Assembly: GCA_008711295.1 (NCBI GenBank)
Contig: VUYV01000073.1
Coordinates: 905,484 to 969,483, forward strand
DNA: 64,000 nucleotides
Source: Anarhynchus alexandrinus
Taxonomy: Eukaryota > Chordata > Aves > Charadriiformes > Charadriidae
Direction: 5' to 3'
Part shown: piece after piece, positions 36,551 to 48,043 of the stretch
Position numbering within the stretch: the stretch's first letter is position 1
How the letters are laid out: each line of letters begins with the position of its first letter
Translations under genes and position numbers: made by a program
The notes under the pieces: model-generated
Seen by the model: the letters and a program-made list of their open reading frames with translations, nothing else
Databases searched by the model: none
What the model was told of the DNA's origin: nothing

Positions 36551-36864
36551 TCAGTGCGGGAGGCAGGAGCCTGGCTTTTCCAATGGTGATGAGCCCTTCT
36601 GGTCCATTCTTGCAGGCCCCTGTAGCACTTGCCATCAGGAAGCCCCGCTGCCACCCAGCCCCGGGCTGGCACTGCCGTAGAGTTGCCCATAAGCCTTGAG
36701 GCTGTTTCCAGGGGAACTTTTTGCTCTATTGCTGTTAGTGCTGGATTTTCATCCGTTTTGTGTCATGGTGTGTGAATCACTGTGGCACCAGGAGCTGGAG
36801 CTGTGCATTTGTTTAATTTACCCTGAGGTAGTTGCAACTCATTTGGTAGAGAGGGTTCGGACCT

Positions 36865-36865
36865 N
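36865..36865. other. Single N at the junction of the two direct repeats
   Basis: The N lies exactly between the last base of copy A and the first base of copy B. A one-base gap placeholder is what some assemblers write when two contigs overlap or their estimated gap is zero or negative. That fits two overlapping contigs that were not merged. Confidence 0.95.
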
Positions 36866-37323
36866 TCTGTGGCATACATGTTTTTTGAGTGTTCATCCCT
36901 GCCTGCATTTTTGCACTTCAGCATTTTAGCTATGCTGGTGTAGCCCTGCTATGTAAATGCTTTGTGGAGATTTTCATAAACTGTGATCTGCCTAACTCAA
37001 TTTGAAATAGCCCGTGAATAGCTGCCCTAACCAATCCAGAAAGAGCACTGGTTTGTCTCTTCAGACATGCTGTGGGGTATGGCTAGGGAACCTCAGTAGG
37101 CTGTGAAAAAAGGTGAATTTGAATTTGGTCAGCTGCATTGAGAACACATCTGCGCTTAAAATAAATAACATCATCCTAGAAAACTTTGAGATATACACCA
37201 AGAAAACCTCATCGTGCCATTTATACAGTTCCTTTTGAAAGCATAATCCATTTGGGGATGCTTGTGACCTGAAATTGTATAACTTTTATTCCTTTTTATA
37301 TTGCCTTCATTTTTCTGCTGCAG

Positions 37324-37574
37324 ATGATGCAGCTTATAAGAAGTATGATACAAGAAGTATTTATGACTTAAGTGCATTTCCCTTGAAACGGCCTCTGATA
37401 ATACGGTCGCTTCAGAGAGCAAGGGTGGGAGAGTTAGTGACTCAGGGCTCAAATCACTTAGTTAAGCATATTGTACAGGCTGCTCGCACTCCTCAGCACC
37501 TTGCAAAATATTCCCCACAGGTTACATTTGCTGTACATAAACTAGTTCTAAAATATATATATATATATGCATGC
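37324..37574 (+). other. Open segment after an acceptor-like site, copy B (unrecognised)
   Basis: Counterpart of the open segment at 35237 with the same acceptor-like tract and frame. It has no independent support. Confidence 0.1.
37553..37568. repeat. (AT)n microsatellite, copy B
   Basis: Same length and position as the AT tract in copy A. Confidence 0.9.
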
Positions 37575-38057
37575 TAATTCCATCACAAAATCCTTCGAAC
37601 CCGGTGGTAAAGCAGTTGAGTCAGTCTTTCGGAATAGATTTCTTGTTTGTGGGTCTTTCTTCTGTGCTGTCAGCTGGCACACTTGGGTCACTCTCCAGGT
37701 GAGGTTGTGCTGGACAAAAATCCTTGGCTCAGCTCTGCCAGCAGTTATCTGCCAGATGCACTGATTGTCATTTCATCCTTCAGGGGTGCTCAGCCTGATT
37801 CTGTGTGGGTGGATGTGAATGAGATGAAAAAAGGATCCGGTTGTTGTCGGTGATGGGACACCTCAGCTATGGCAAATGGGCAAACAAGAGTGAGGGAATT
37901 GCTTGGAGCAAAGTAGGACTTATATAAGTCTTAAGTTCTAAGAAAGTTTTCTAATTAGAAATTTAGAACAAGACAAAACATTTGTTTTCAGCATCCTGCC
38001 TGTAAATGGTCTGTCTGCTTCTGGAATTTATGTCCTGACCCAAGCTGCCGTTGCTTT

Positions 38058-38637
38058 CATAGAATCGTAGAATCATTTAGGTTGGAAAAGACCTTTAAGA
38101 TCATCGAGTCCAACTGTAAACCTAACACTGCAAAAGCCACCGCTAAACCATGTCCCCAAGTGCCATATCTACACGTCTTTTAAATACCCCCAGGGATGGT
38201 GACTCAACCACTTCCCTGGGCAGCCTGTTCCAATGCTTGACAACCATTTCGGTGAAGAAGTTTTTCCTAATATTCAATCTGAACCTCCCCTGGCGTAACT
38301 TGAGGCCATTTCCTCTTGTCCTATCTCTTGTTACCTGGGAGAAGAGACTGACCCCACCTCACTACACCCTCCTTTCAGGTAGTTGTAGAGATTGATAGGG
38401 TCTCCCCTGAGCCTCCTTTTCTCCAGGCTAAACAACCCCAGTTCCCTCAGCCACTCCTCATAAGACTTGTGCTCTAGACCCTTCACCAGCTTCATTGCCC
38501 TTCTCTGGACATGCTCCAGCACTTCAATGTCTTTCTTGTAGTGAGGGGCCCAAAACTGAATACAGTATTTGAGTTGTGGCCTCACCAGCACCGAGTACAG
38601 GGGGATGATCACATCCCTAGTCCTGCTGGCCACGCTT
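38058..38637 (-). mobile_element. CR1 LINE, minus strand, in copy B
   Basis: The same insertion as at 35971-36550, identical or nearly so over its length, with the same truncation point. It should be counted once if the duplication is an assembly artefact. Confidence 0.95.
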
Positions 38638-38951
38638 TCAGCGCGGGAGGCAGGAGCCTGGCTTTTCCAATGGTGACGAGCCCTTCTGGTCCGTTCTCGC
38701 AGGCCCCTGCAGCACTTGCCATCAGGAAGCCCCACTGCCACCCAGCCCCGGGCTGGCACTGCCGTAGAGTTGCCCATAAGCCTTGAGGCTGTTTCCAGGG
38801 GAACTTTTTGCTCTATTGCTGTTAGTGCTGGATTTTCATCCGTTTTGTGTCATGGTGTGTGAATCACTGTGGCACCAGGAGCTGGAGCTGTGCATTTGTT
38901 TAATTTACCCTGAGGTAGTTGCAACTCATTTGGTAGAGAGGGTTCGGACCT

Positions 38952-41900
38952 GGTGTTGCTGGGACACGTGCTACTGAGATAATCTTAGTTTTACCAGTTC
39001 CTTAAAGGATTCACTATTCCAGCATGGCTTTCTGCCTCATGTTCTTCCAATTTAACTGTATTAGTCTGTTTAATGGTGCCAGAAGGCCACATATTGGCTC
39101 TCCCTGAAGCCTCAAACAGTAGATGCCTGCTTTTAAATAGTTAAATAAATGTTAAATACAATTCACAAATAGTTTTCCCCCAACTATTAAGTAATATCAA
39201 ACACTGAATTTTTCAATCAGTAATTGTTTTTCCAGCTGCCGAGTAGGACCAAGTATTCAGTATTTTTAAAGGTTTATTTTTGCAGCTGCTCGGCTGCTTT
39301 AAGCGTAAAAGTCTTATGTTATTTTGTGGGGCTTGACAGCCTTGGATGCACATTGGGCAGAAGTTACTGAAAGCCTGTGGTGGAAGAGGAATGATGACAA
39401 TCTTCTGATGCACCTTGGTTAGCTGTGGATAGTTTGGGCTGCATCCAGATAAGCTGAAAATAGCATATTGGGCACTTTTGAAAGTTTGTGGTTTTGCAGC
39501 ATTTTCTCACAAAAGTCCAAGGTCTTTTTCTTTCTCATTGTGTTAGTTATTACACAGGTGGAAATTAGCTACTTTTTCCCTCTCAAGATCTTGATACTTT
39601 CTGTAAGGGATTTAGCCACCATGAATTATTTCATGAAATAACGGTTTGACTTGTTGCACCTCCTTGCAAACAGCATAATACCACATAATTTTCTCTTAGA
39701 AACACATATTATGTGCCTTTCACTGGAAGATCTTAAGACATTTTCAAATATCAATTAAACCACAGATCATGATGATAATGGAAGAGGCACTGTTCTCACC
39801 CGCCAAGAAGACTACCCTGGCTGTGAGCACATTGCTCACATTTGCCCAGTGATTCATTAGCCAAGCCAGTAAAACGTTCTAGGCAGTCTGATGCGGTGGC
39901 TTACTGGTAGCTGTTCTTCAGCCGATTGCTCATTTTGACGTGATGCATAGCAGCATCGGAGCATTTACTTTGGAACTTACCTTTTTTGTGCATCTTCTTT
40001 CTCTGGTTTTCCCACCAGATCTGCTCTGCTGCCTCACAGCGCTGCTGTTTGCATAAGCAGTTGCTGTAATTCTTTGAAGCTGTGAATAAGACATCTCCTT
40101 CTAAATACCACTGATGTGTTTTGATGAAGCCATAGTTGTGAGCGCAGAGTGCAGAAACAAAGGATACTTAACACTGAAAGCTAGAGAGAGGCTGATGTTG
40201 GTAGGGGGGAAGACCAAATAGTGAAAGTTAAATTCTTTTTAATGTTCAGTTGTGTTGTTTTTTTAAGCTAAAACAAAAAAGAAACAGAATAAAAAGCTTC
40301 CACAAAGCAGAAGTGTGAGTGAAATGAAACGTAGTGGCTAGACAAATGAAAAAAAAATGCATTCATTAAAAAACCCACCAAACTTAAATTTCAAAGTCCC
40401 AGTAGAAGAGGTGATCTGTCAGCCACCGATCTTGGACTGGGCACCCAACTGGAACTTATGGTCTGGGTTCAGTTCCCTGCCTCGGTCACAGGTTTCCTGT
40501 GCGTTCTCGGGCAACCTCCTTCATCTGCCCCATGACCGACTTCCTCATTTGTGCAGCGGAGATCATCCTCTTCCCGTCCATTGTGAGAGTAAAGCCTACT
40601 GATGCTGCTGAAAGACATGGATGTTGCGACAGTGAGATCCACCCCGGGGACCAGAGCAAGAGGAGTGCGCTTCCTCACAGGGGATGATCACTCATGCTGC
40701 TTGCATTTCAGTGTTCAAGAGTACAGGAACTCTTTGCCAAATCTAGAAAGGGTTGGTTTTTTTCTTTTGGAGTCTTTCAGGCCTATTTCTCGTGGAGTTT
40801 GGCTGCCCCGGTGCAGCAGCAGGCATTTGGAGTATTCCCTGTCTCTCGCCTTTCTCCTCTCAGTCTGTCAACTTATGGCTTTGAGTCATTCCTGTCTGCT
40901 CGACATGCACGACCCACACAAACCCAACGGGATCAGAAACGCGGCTTCTGTCATCTCCCGAGTTACATGGAGATCTCTTGACATTTAAATACAGTTGTGT
41001 GTAAGAAAGAAAGCAAAGAATGCTTGAGCCTGGTCAAAGGGTTACCAAAGGTGACTCTACCAGTTGAGGAAGATGGTAATAGGGAGCAGGCCATCACCTT
41101 CCCAGCTTCCTGGCAAGGTGTGCACTGGCACAGCGTTGCTGAGCCTGCTGAGGGTGTCCAGATAGACCGTCACCACTGTTGGCCTTCAGGCCCTCTGCTC
41201 CTCCACTCAGCCTCTGAAAGGCAAATATTCATTTAAGAGATTTTTATATGAATCTCACCCAGTACCGATGCTAATTCTGAGTAAGGAATCAGAAATGACA
41301 AGTCACATGCCTTTTGATGTGTCCTTTTATCTCCTGTGGGTTGGCAGTTTAATTTTTCTCACCCCTTACAGGAATTACTGTTTTCTGGGAAGAGGGTGTG
41401 GAGCCCCATACACTCTTTTTCTTCTCCAAACATTAGTAATGCTCTTCTCTGGCCACCAATGAGATCTTGAAAGTACAGACAGGTTCATATTCAGACCAGA
41501 GCCACGTTTTGTTTTCTATTTGATTCTGCTACAACAGCTCTTGCTGTTTCCTGTCCTCCCACCTTCTTACTGCCTTCCCTTTTTTTTTGGTCTTGCTTTC
41601 GCAAACCTTCCTTTGACCTGACCCTCAACTTTCTCTGAGCTGCCAGGGTTAGTTAGAGATTCTCCTGTGTGTGATCTGCGTAGTCCTCCCATCCCTGATG
41701 TATTTCAGTCCTCCTTCTCCTTCCATGGCCACAGAAGCACTTCCCTGGCCTTACCTTGAGATCCATATTCACCTGGACCTCTTTCTGCCACTGATACTCT
41801 TTATCCTGGCCCTTCCATGAGAAGTTTCTTCTCCGTCATGACTCATGTCTGGTAGGATGCGGAAGGGGCACAAGGTGTGCTCTTCCTTCCCAGGTCCTCC

Positions 41901-44900
41901 CTCCTCTGCTTGTTCCTTACTCCCCAATGGCAGCCAGCCTTTATCTTGGGCAGGTTGGCTTTTCTTCAGTAACTCTCTCATTGAGTTACTTTCCTGTTTA
42001 TTTTTCCCCACCGTTTTGCTGCACCCAGTTTTCCTTCTCTCCTCATTCATGAAATGGTTTGGTTTGGTCTGGTTCTGGTTTCTCATTTCAACCCTGGTTG
42101 ACAGCAGCACAGAGCAGCCTGAATTCTGAGCCCGGGTGCTGAATGAGGGTCAGACCAGAGGTCTGCCAGCCCTGTCTCTGACCGTGGCCAGGAGTGAACA
42201 TCCATGGAGAGCATGTGCGAAGGCAGAAGGCAGGTGTGGGTGGTGCCAGGCACTGAGGGGATGCGCTGGAGGGGCTGTGATTTAGAGCACTCCATAAGCC
42301 TTGGTGGACCCGGGAGTAGCCCCATTGATTTTGGTTGAGTTACTGCCATTTTAGATGAATAAAGAGCCTACACCTCACTTGGAGAGATGCAGTGCAGCTC
42401 CAGGTTGACTGCTGCCTAATCCAAACCTCTAAGTACGAGGACTTTTAATTACAGGAAAAGCAATGTCTCGTCCTTTCCAAGGCCAGTTAGCTCAGAGTCC
42501 CCTGCCGTGAAAAAACACGGATGGTTTGAGATGTGCTGCTGCTGACACTGGATGTCCCCTCTCTGCCTGCAGTGTTCATCCCCTTTCCCAACTGGTAAAA
42601 CCGAGAATTAGTCTGCTTACAGCTCTAAAGGACAGGTGCCTGAAAATATGGCAACCACTTAGTTGTCCATTGCTGTTTCAACCCCATGCCCAAGCTACAA
42701 GTAACGAGTTATTGAGCTGATTTCGTTTTATACTGAAGAAGTGATTTTCCTCCTGCAAATCAGGATGGCTATTTAACGCAACGTAATTGACTTTAGCTGT
42801 AAGATTCAATATGCTTATCTAGGATTACGGTTCAATAAAATCTAATTGCGCCGAGAGCTACAGGAATTGTAGAAACACCCGGGGACTGTTTTCTGCCTTT
42901 CCCAGGGACAAGCTGAGTTGGATGTCTTCTGATCCTTGTGGTTTGGGTTACGCTGCTGCTTGACCTGCGTGTTGGCAGGAGCAGTTTGAGGTTGCACCGT
43001 TTGGCGCGGGGAGGTGAAAGCCAAGCGGCTGAAATGATGGGTAGCCTTCTGCAGTCAGTTTTACATGAGCGACTCTCTCATGTCGGGCTAGGGGAACGGG
43101 AAGTAAGCTGTGTCTGGTTTCATTATGATGATGATGATAATAGGATCCATGAGGTATTTGAGATTAAAAGCCCTATAACATTGCAGGCCAAATGTGCACA
43201 GAGAACAAAACCTGAAATCAGTTCAGTGCCTAAACATCCTTTAGTCTTGCCTCACCCAGTAGAGAAATAAATACGGGAAAACAAATATTTATTCAGAATT
43301 TCCTCTCACTATTTACCAAGTAGGAAGCTGTGTTAAGCCAATTTCTACATAGAAACATTCACTGGCCATCATACATTGGCTTTTATAACTGTGTGCTATA
43401 ACTGTGGAGAGCCTTTTTGCCCAAGTATTCATTAATGAGTTTTTCATCAGCCACTCTGAACAAATGGGAAAGCATTAGATTTAATTTTTCGCTTGCAGAG
43501 CTTCAGAGAAACGTACAGACTTTTTCAGTGGGACGAGGACGCTGACACAGGTAATGAGTAATTTGGGATGATGGCTGAATAGACAGTGTCCTTGTTACAT
43601 GCTGAGGCACAAAATTTGTTATTCTTTCTTTGCAGAGATACATCCCAAACCACAACCCGTGATCCAAACGTGAGCTTATGTCATTAGGAGTGCTTACCTA
43701 CCACCATGCTTATTTTCTCTGTTATTTCTTCTGAGTATATCCTGCTGCAAGCAGGAAAGGAAAACTATACTTTCAGACTAAACCAACAGATTTGGCTGGT
43801 TCTGGTACACTGACTTCATAAGCAATAAAATATATAACATTGCTTGGTACGGCACGTGCTGTACTAATCATTCTCTATGCAACTGCCTATTTTTACATAA
43901 TTTTAAACAAATGCCAGGACTACAGAGAATAATAAAACAAGATAATCTAGGCAGAACAGGCAGGTTTTGTGGTATGAGTTAAAAGCAAAACAAAAAAAAA
44001 AACCTCCAAAAGCCATGAGAATTGGAAAGAGAGGCTCTTTCACGTGGCAAAGTTAAGCTGTAATTACTGGGTGCAGAGGACATTTTTCTTACAGGAACGA
44101 GCGGTGAGTGTGGATCGCGCCGGCCGTCCCTGAAGCTGGCACAGCCACAGCTTAAGAGCAGAGAAGGGAGCTTGCTAAGAAAATCATTCTTTTTTCTAGT
44201 TACGGAGTTGGCTTTGTTTCTGGCCTGATGCATGCTGGTTCTTACTACTGCTTTGGGTGACAGTTAACTGGGATGGTGACAACGCTGATACTAAACTTTT
44301 GTTTTCAGGTGGCATGAAACTGAAGAAGAAATTCACATAGTTCCTAAGTTTTCTGTTTGAGCTGAGCTGCTGGAGAGAACTAGATAGACATTTAAAATAC
44401 AATCTTTGCTGTTTTAGTTAACTTTCTTTATGAGGCGATGAACCCTTTTGCGTTGTTTCCCATGCCTTTATTTTTTTTCATTGTGACATTCAAGAGTTGG
44501 TGCAAAATTAACTAAAAAGCAAATACAAGTGGCACTTCAAATTTTGCCCACTTAGCTTGCATCAAAACACTAATGTACGTTTCTATACGACCTGCTGGTT
44601 GCAGCACCAGACGGCAAATGGTTTGTTAGTATTGGCAATGCTCTCGTGAAGCCAAATATGATTCTTTCGCTTGCAGGCTTGAGGGTGCAAAGTGCTTTTA
44701 ATTCCCATTCAGTTTTTCTCTGCTTCCTCTGCCTTTGTATTGCCACCTTTGTACCTTGGAATTATAAAACTTCAAAGAGTTTTATTATAAAAGTCACGGT
44801 CGAAAGCATGTGTTATCCTTGGTCAGGCAGATAAAACCAGTGCTAAGTGCATTCTCTTCTCAAATCTGGCCAAATAGCGTGTCTCCTCGCATTTTGGGAG

Positions 44901-47588
44901 TGTGGCTGTCTATTTCTCTCTAAAATAGCTGAAGTAGGTAAAAGTGTTGTTCAGAAAAATATGAGATTCCCCAAAAATGTTGCAAGGTTGAGGATACTCA
45001 TTGGATTCTGTGCTGAACAGAGCTAAGGCTATGTGCTTCTGGACATTATTTCTAAATCACAGTTGAGATTACATCTTGTTTAGTATTGTCATAGGTTTGT
45101 TTCGTAAGTGTAGCTCTGCAGTCATTTCTTATTTCAGAAGAGCTGTGTAAATTGCTTGGGTGAAGATTTCTTTGTCATTGAAAAGTGAGACTTTCATTTA
45201 AATCCACTTCTTCCCCATTCGAAGGAGACAGAGTACAATATTTTGCAGATACTTGTAAGTATTAGTTTCATGTCCAACTATCTACCACAGTTAGGGAAAT
45301 AAAATCAAATGTCGTCTTCATCCAGTAAATCATTTTCCTTTCCCTTTTTATGCTTTTTGTTTCATCATTTCTTCTCCTCCACAGCTTTGGATTTTGTCTG
45401 TCTTCTTGTTTTAAAATCTACCACTGCATTACTCTCCATGTTTAGATGGGTCCTCCTCCATCTTCTCCAAAGTATATCGAGGTTCTCGTCCTATCTCCGT
45501 GCCTTTCTTTTTAAGAATTAGTAGCATGCTCTGTAATCCGTGAGTTACTGATACCAGCTGAGAGTTGTGCCTCCAGCAGCGCTGCTGATGTACTCCAACT
45601 GCTGGTGGGCGCTCAGTCTGCAGCGCCAGGCTGGAGTTACTGCCAAGCAAAACACAAAAATTGGGCATCACGTCATCTCCACAGTACTGGCGGTTTCGGT
45701 CTACAGACAAAGGCTAATACAGACATGGACATTAATTTCTCACCCATCCAGGGATGTACTTCTAATAAGACCACGTGTTCGCTGTTAAATGTTTCAAGTA
45801 CTGTCCCCTTAATCTATAAATGATGGGTTCATTTAACGGGTGTCTGTGTTCAGCCCCAGCCCTGACACCTGGGTGATACCCAGTGAGCCTGGTGCTCCTG
45901 CCCCAGTCATCTCCTCTCTGTTGTCATGCTAATGGAGTAGCCTAATCCTCTTTCTGTTGAAGTCTCACACCTGTTTCTCCCCTTGGTTTCTTTTTTTACT
46001 GTTGTTGTTCTAATGATTTTGTTATTCCCGGGCAGATTCCCTGGCAGAAGACCCACAGGACACGGCTGTCTAGCATCACCCTTATCCTGGTAGTAGCAAC
46101 CACCCTGTTTTGTGTCACCTTTTCTTCGGAAAACACCACTAGAGGCAGTTGCAGCCTCACTTGATCTTTCTCTGTTTAGAAGATGTGAAAATAATTACTG
46201 AACCGTTTTTGGGAGGTGTGACCTGAGGGATGCAGACACGTGGGAGTGTTTGTTTGTTGGAAGCATCAGGAGGGGAATCACTACGTTATTCGAGTACCGG
46301 TGTCAAAAGATGGGAAATCAGCATGCTCTGAAGTTTCACTAAATCTTGATTCTTCTCCTGTCTATCTCTTCCTAGAAGGTACTTCATTTTGGAAAAGCGC
46401 AGGAAGAGGGGAGAAAAGCAGCTCTTAAATTCCCAGGATTTCCTTTGGGGGAGAGATCCCGCAGGGAACGGAGGGAACTCTTCTAATAATCTTTGCAGCA
46501 TTTAATCCCAAGAAAATGCAATAAAATCAGTGCTTCCACTGAGAGTTGGCAGCGTAGTTTTTCCGTAACAAGACCTGTTTTTGGTTTCTTTGTAGTACAG
46601 TCTGATTCAGACTGTACCGAGTTGACTGAGGAGAGCGAAATCTGTTTTTGACAGATGTTTCCCGTGATCTGGCAAATACAAACACTCCTGTGAGATGACA
46701 GGCGGCTTGTTTACATAGGAAATCTATTTTTTTAATAAAAAAGAAAACAACAAAAAACACACAAACACAAAGCAACATTCGGATCAGTCATTCTGATCAA
46801 GGCAGTGTCAATTATTAGGCTGTAAAGGGAACTGATGACTCAACTTAGGCACAGCTCTGCGGCGGTCTCCGATTTTCGGTTTCATAACAGATTCTTTTCA
46901 GGAATGCTTTTCATTCATAGCCGTCGTTTAAACGTGTCTCTGGGAGCCTGTATCATTTTGTGATCGGGACGTGAGAGACAGGCGTCAGCCTGCGCTGAGC
47001 GGCTGTGGAGAATTTGGGAGGCATCCCCGTGCCTCAGTGGGATGCCGGGCGCCCGGTGGGAGAGGGGTCCTCTGACCCATCGCGTCGCACGCCTGGACCG
47101 TCCCCGCACGCCACCAGTGTTGTCAGTCACCTCATTAAATTTTATAGATCAGTTCGCATCAATAAAACTGAAAAGCACTTTGATTCAGAAAGCGAAATGT
47201 TTTGATCGGATCCCGTGCTTAGTAATTCCAGCGAGCGCGTTTGTTAAAACGGGTGAGTCAGAAATGGAAATGCAAAGCATTTCTCTGAACGGTGGCCGGA
47301 AATTAGCTCTGAAAACTGAAACAAAGCCCAGACCGCAGTTTTATCTATTTACTTAACAATTTTAGATCTGCGAAAATCCCTTTGTCTTTGGGAGACATTT
47401 TGATTCCTCTCTTGTAGCGCCGGTGCGATCCTTAGGCTGGATGGTCACCCATGTCAGGACTGTCGGACGTGTCTTAATTTTTGGGGTAAAAAAAATGAGT
47501 TCCTTGTAAATGGCTTCATTGTCTGTGGTGCTGCCTGATTTTGTCATGGCATATGGCAGAAGTTGGTGGAAGTATTAGGCAGGATGGG
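38952..47588. other. Long unique non-coding stretch
   Basis: I recognise no repeat family or gene. A pyrimidine-rich part at about 41500-42060 gives open frames on both strands without any domain. A short GAT/ATG trinucleotide run lies near 43126-43140. One small splice-bounded piece at 43499-43550 is listed separately. The stretch at about 47110-47350 is moderately AT-rich yet keeps many CpG, and includes a perfect 7-base inverted repeat (GAAATGC, AAA, GCATTTC at 47267-47283) and an AP-1-like TGAGTCA at 47254-47260. Confidence 0.5.
43499..43550 (+). other. Candidate 52-base micro-exon
   Basis: An acceptor-like sequence (TTTTTCGCTTGCAG, ending at 43498) and a strong donor (CAG before GTAATGAG at 43551) bound 52 bases. 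Two of the three frames are open. One would give SFRETYRLFQWDEDADT, the other ASEKRTDFFSGTRTLTQ. No family is recognised and no partner exons were found, so it could be an alternative or non-coding exon of an unseen transcript, or coincidence. Confidence 0.2.
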
Positions 47589-48043
47589 TATCGTGGTTTG
47601 GTCCGGACTGGCCGCTGAGACAAACGGCAGATGCTCTCCCCCACGCCTCTCCAAGGAGAGAATGGAGAGAGAGAAAGAGACTTAGGAGTTTAGAATGAAT
47701 GCAGTATTTGAGGTCATGTAATATTGAGGAAGAAATCTGGGGGAATGGAGTGGAGTCACTCAGCTGCTTATTACCCAATGCATAGGTTATATACATACGG
47801 CACACGGGGCTATCTGACTGCTCCGGCACCAAACACTCACTGGTTTGGGGCTGGCTGCTCCCCAGCTTAGCATGGAGAGGCTGTGGTGGTAACAGCCGCT
47901 CCGTTTGTAAGAACATAGCCCTCTGTCTGAGGGGGGTCGTGAATGTTTTGATGTTAGCAGATCTGGTCTTGCTGCAAAAAACTTAGAAATCGGCATATTG
48001 GGTGATAGGTAGCAGTGTTCTGGTCCTCATCCTGCACCCAACA
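47589..48043 (-). mobile_element. LTR-like segment, possible solo LTR of an endogenous retrovirus
   Basis: Read on the minus strand, the segment begins with TGTTGGGTGCAGG and contains a TATA-like TATATAAC near its middle (about 47791-47798). It then has a T/C-rich part and ends in the phrase GGCCAGTCCGGACCAAACCA. That layout and wording resemble LTRs common in bird genomes, though I recall the pattern rather than a specific family. I see no internal retroviral genes, no second LTR and no obvious target-site duplication. The boundaries are approximate. Confidence 0.42.

Larger units (their letters stand above)
34703..36864 (+). repeat. Direct repeat, copy A (likely duplicated haplotype)
   Basis: This segment of about 2.16 kb recurs at 36866-38951 at the same orientation. 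The offset is 2163 bases at the left end and 2087 after an indel. Copy A holds 80 bases (34969-35048) that copy B replaces with 4 bases. Otherwise I see only roughly a dozen single-base differences, mostly transitions. Copy A continues seamlessly from unique sequence on the left and stops at the N at 36865. Both copies carry the same CR1 insertion. Divergence below about 1% and the N at the joint point to two alleles placed in tandem by the assembler. Confidence 0.95.
36866..38951 (+). repeat. Direct repeat, copy B (likely duplicated haplotype)
   Basis: Nearly identical to 34703-36864 and lacking a net 76 bases relative to it. Copy B begins right after the N and runs seamlessly into unique sequence at 38952 (GGTGTTGCTGGGACACG). 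Collapsing one copy would join the unique left flank of A to the unique right flank of B. This is the expected geometry of a false tandem duplication. A real recent tandem duplication cannot be excluded from sequence alone. Confidence 0.95.

Noticed and set aside
36244..36690. 148-codon minus-strand frame that looks protein-like
   Set aside because: It is the tail of CR1 ORF2 running on into flanking DNA beyond the truncation point near 36550, not a host gene. The same applies to 38331-38777.
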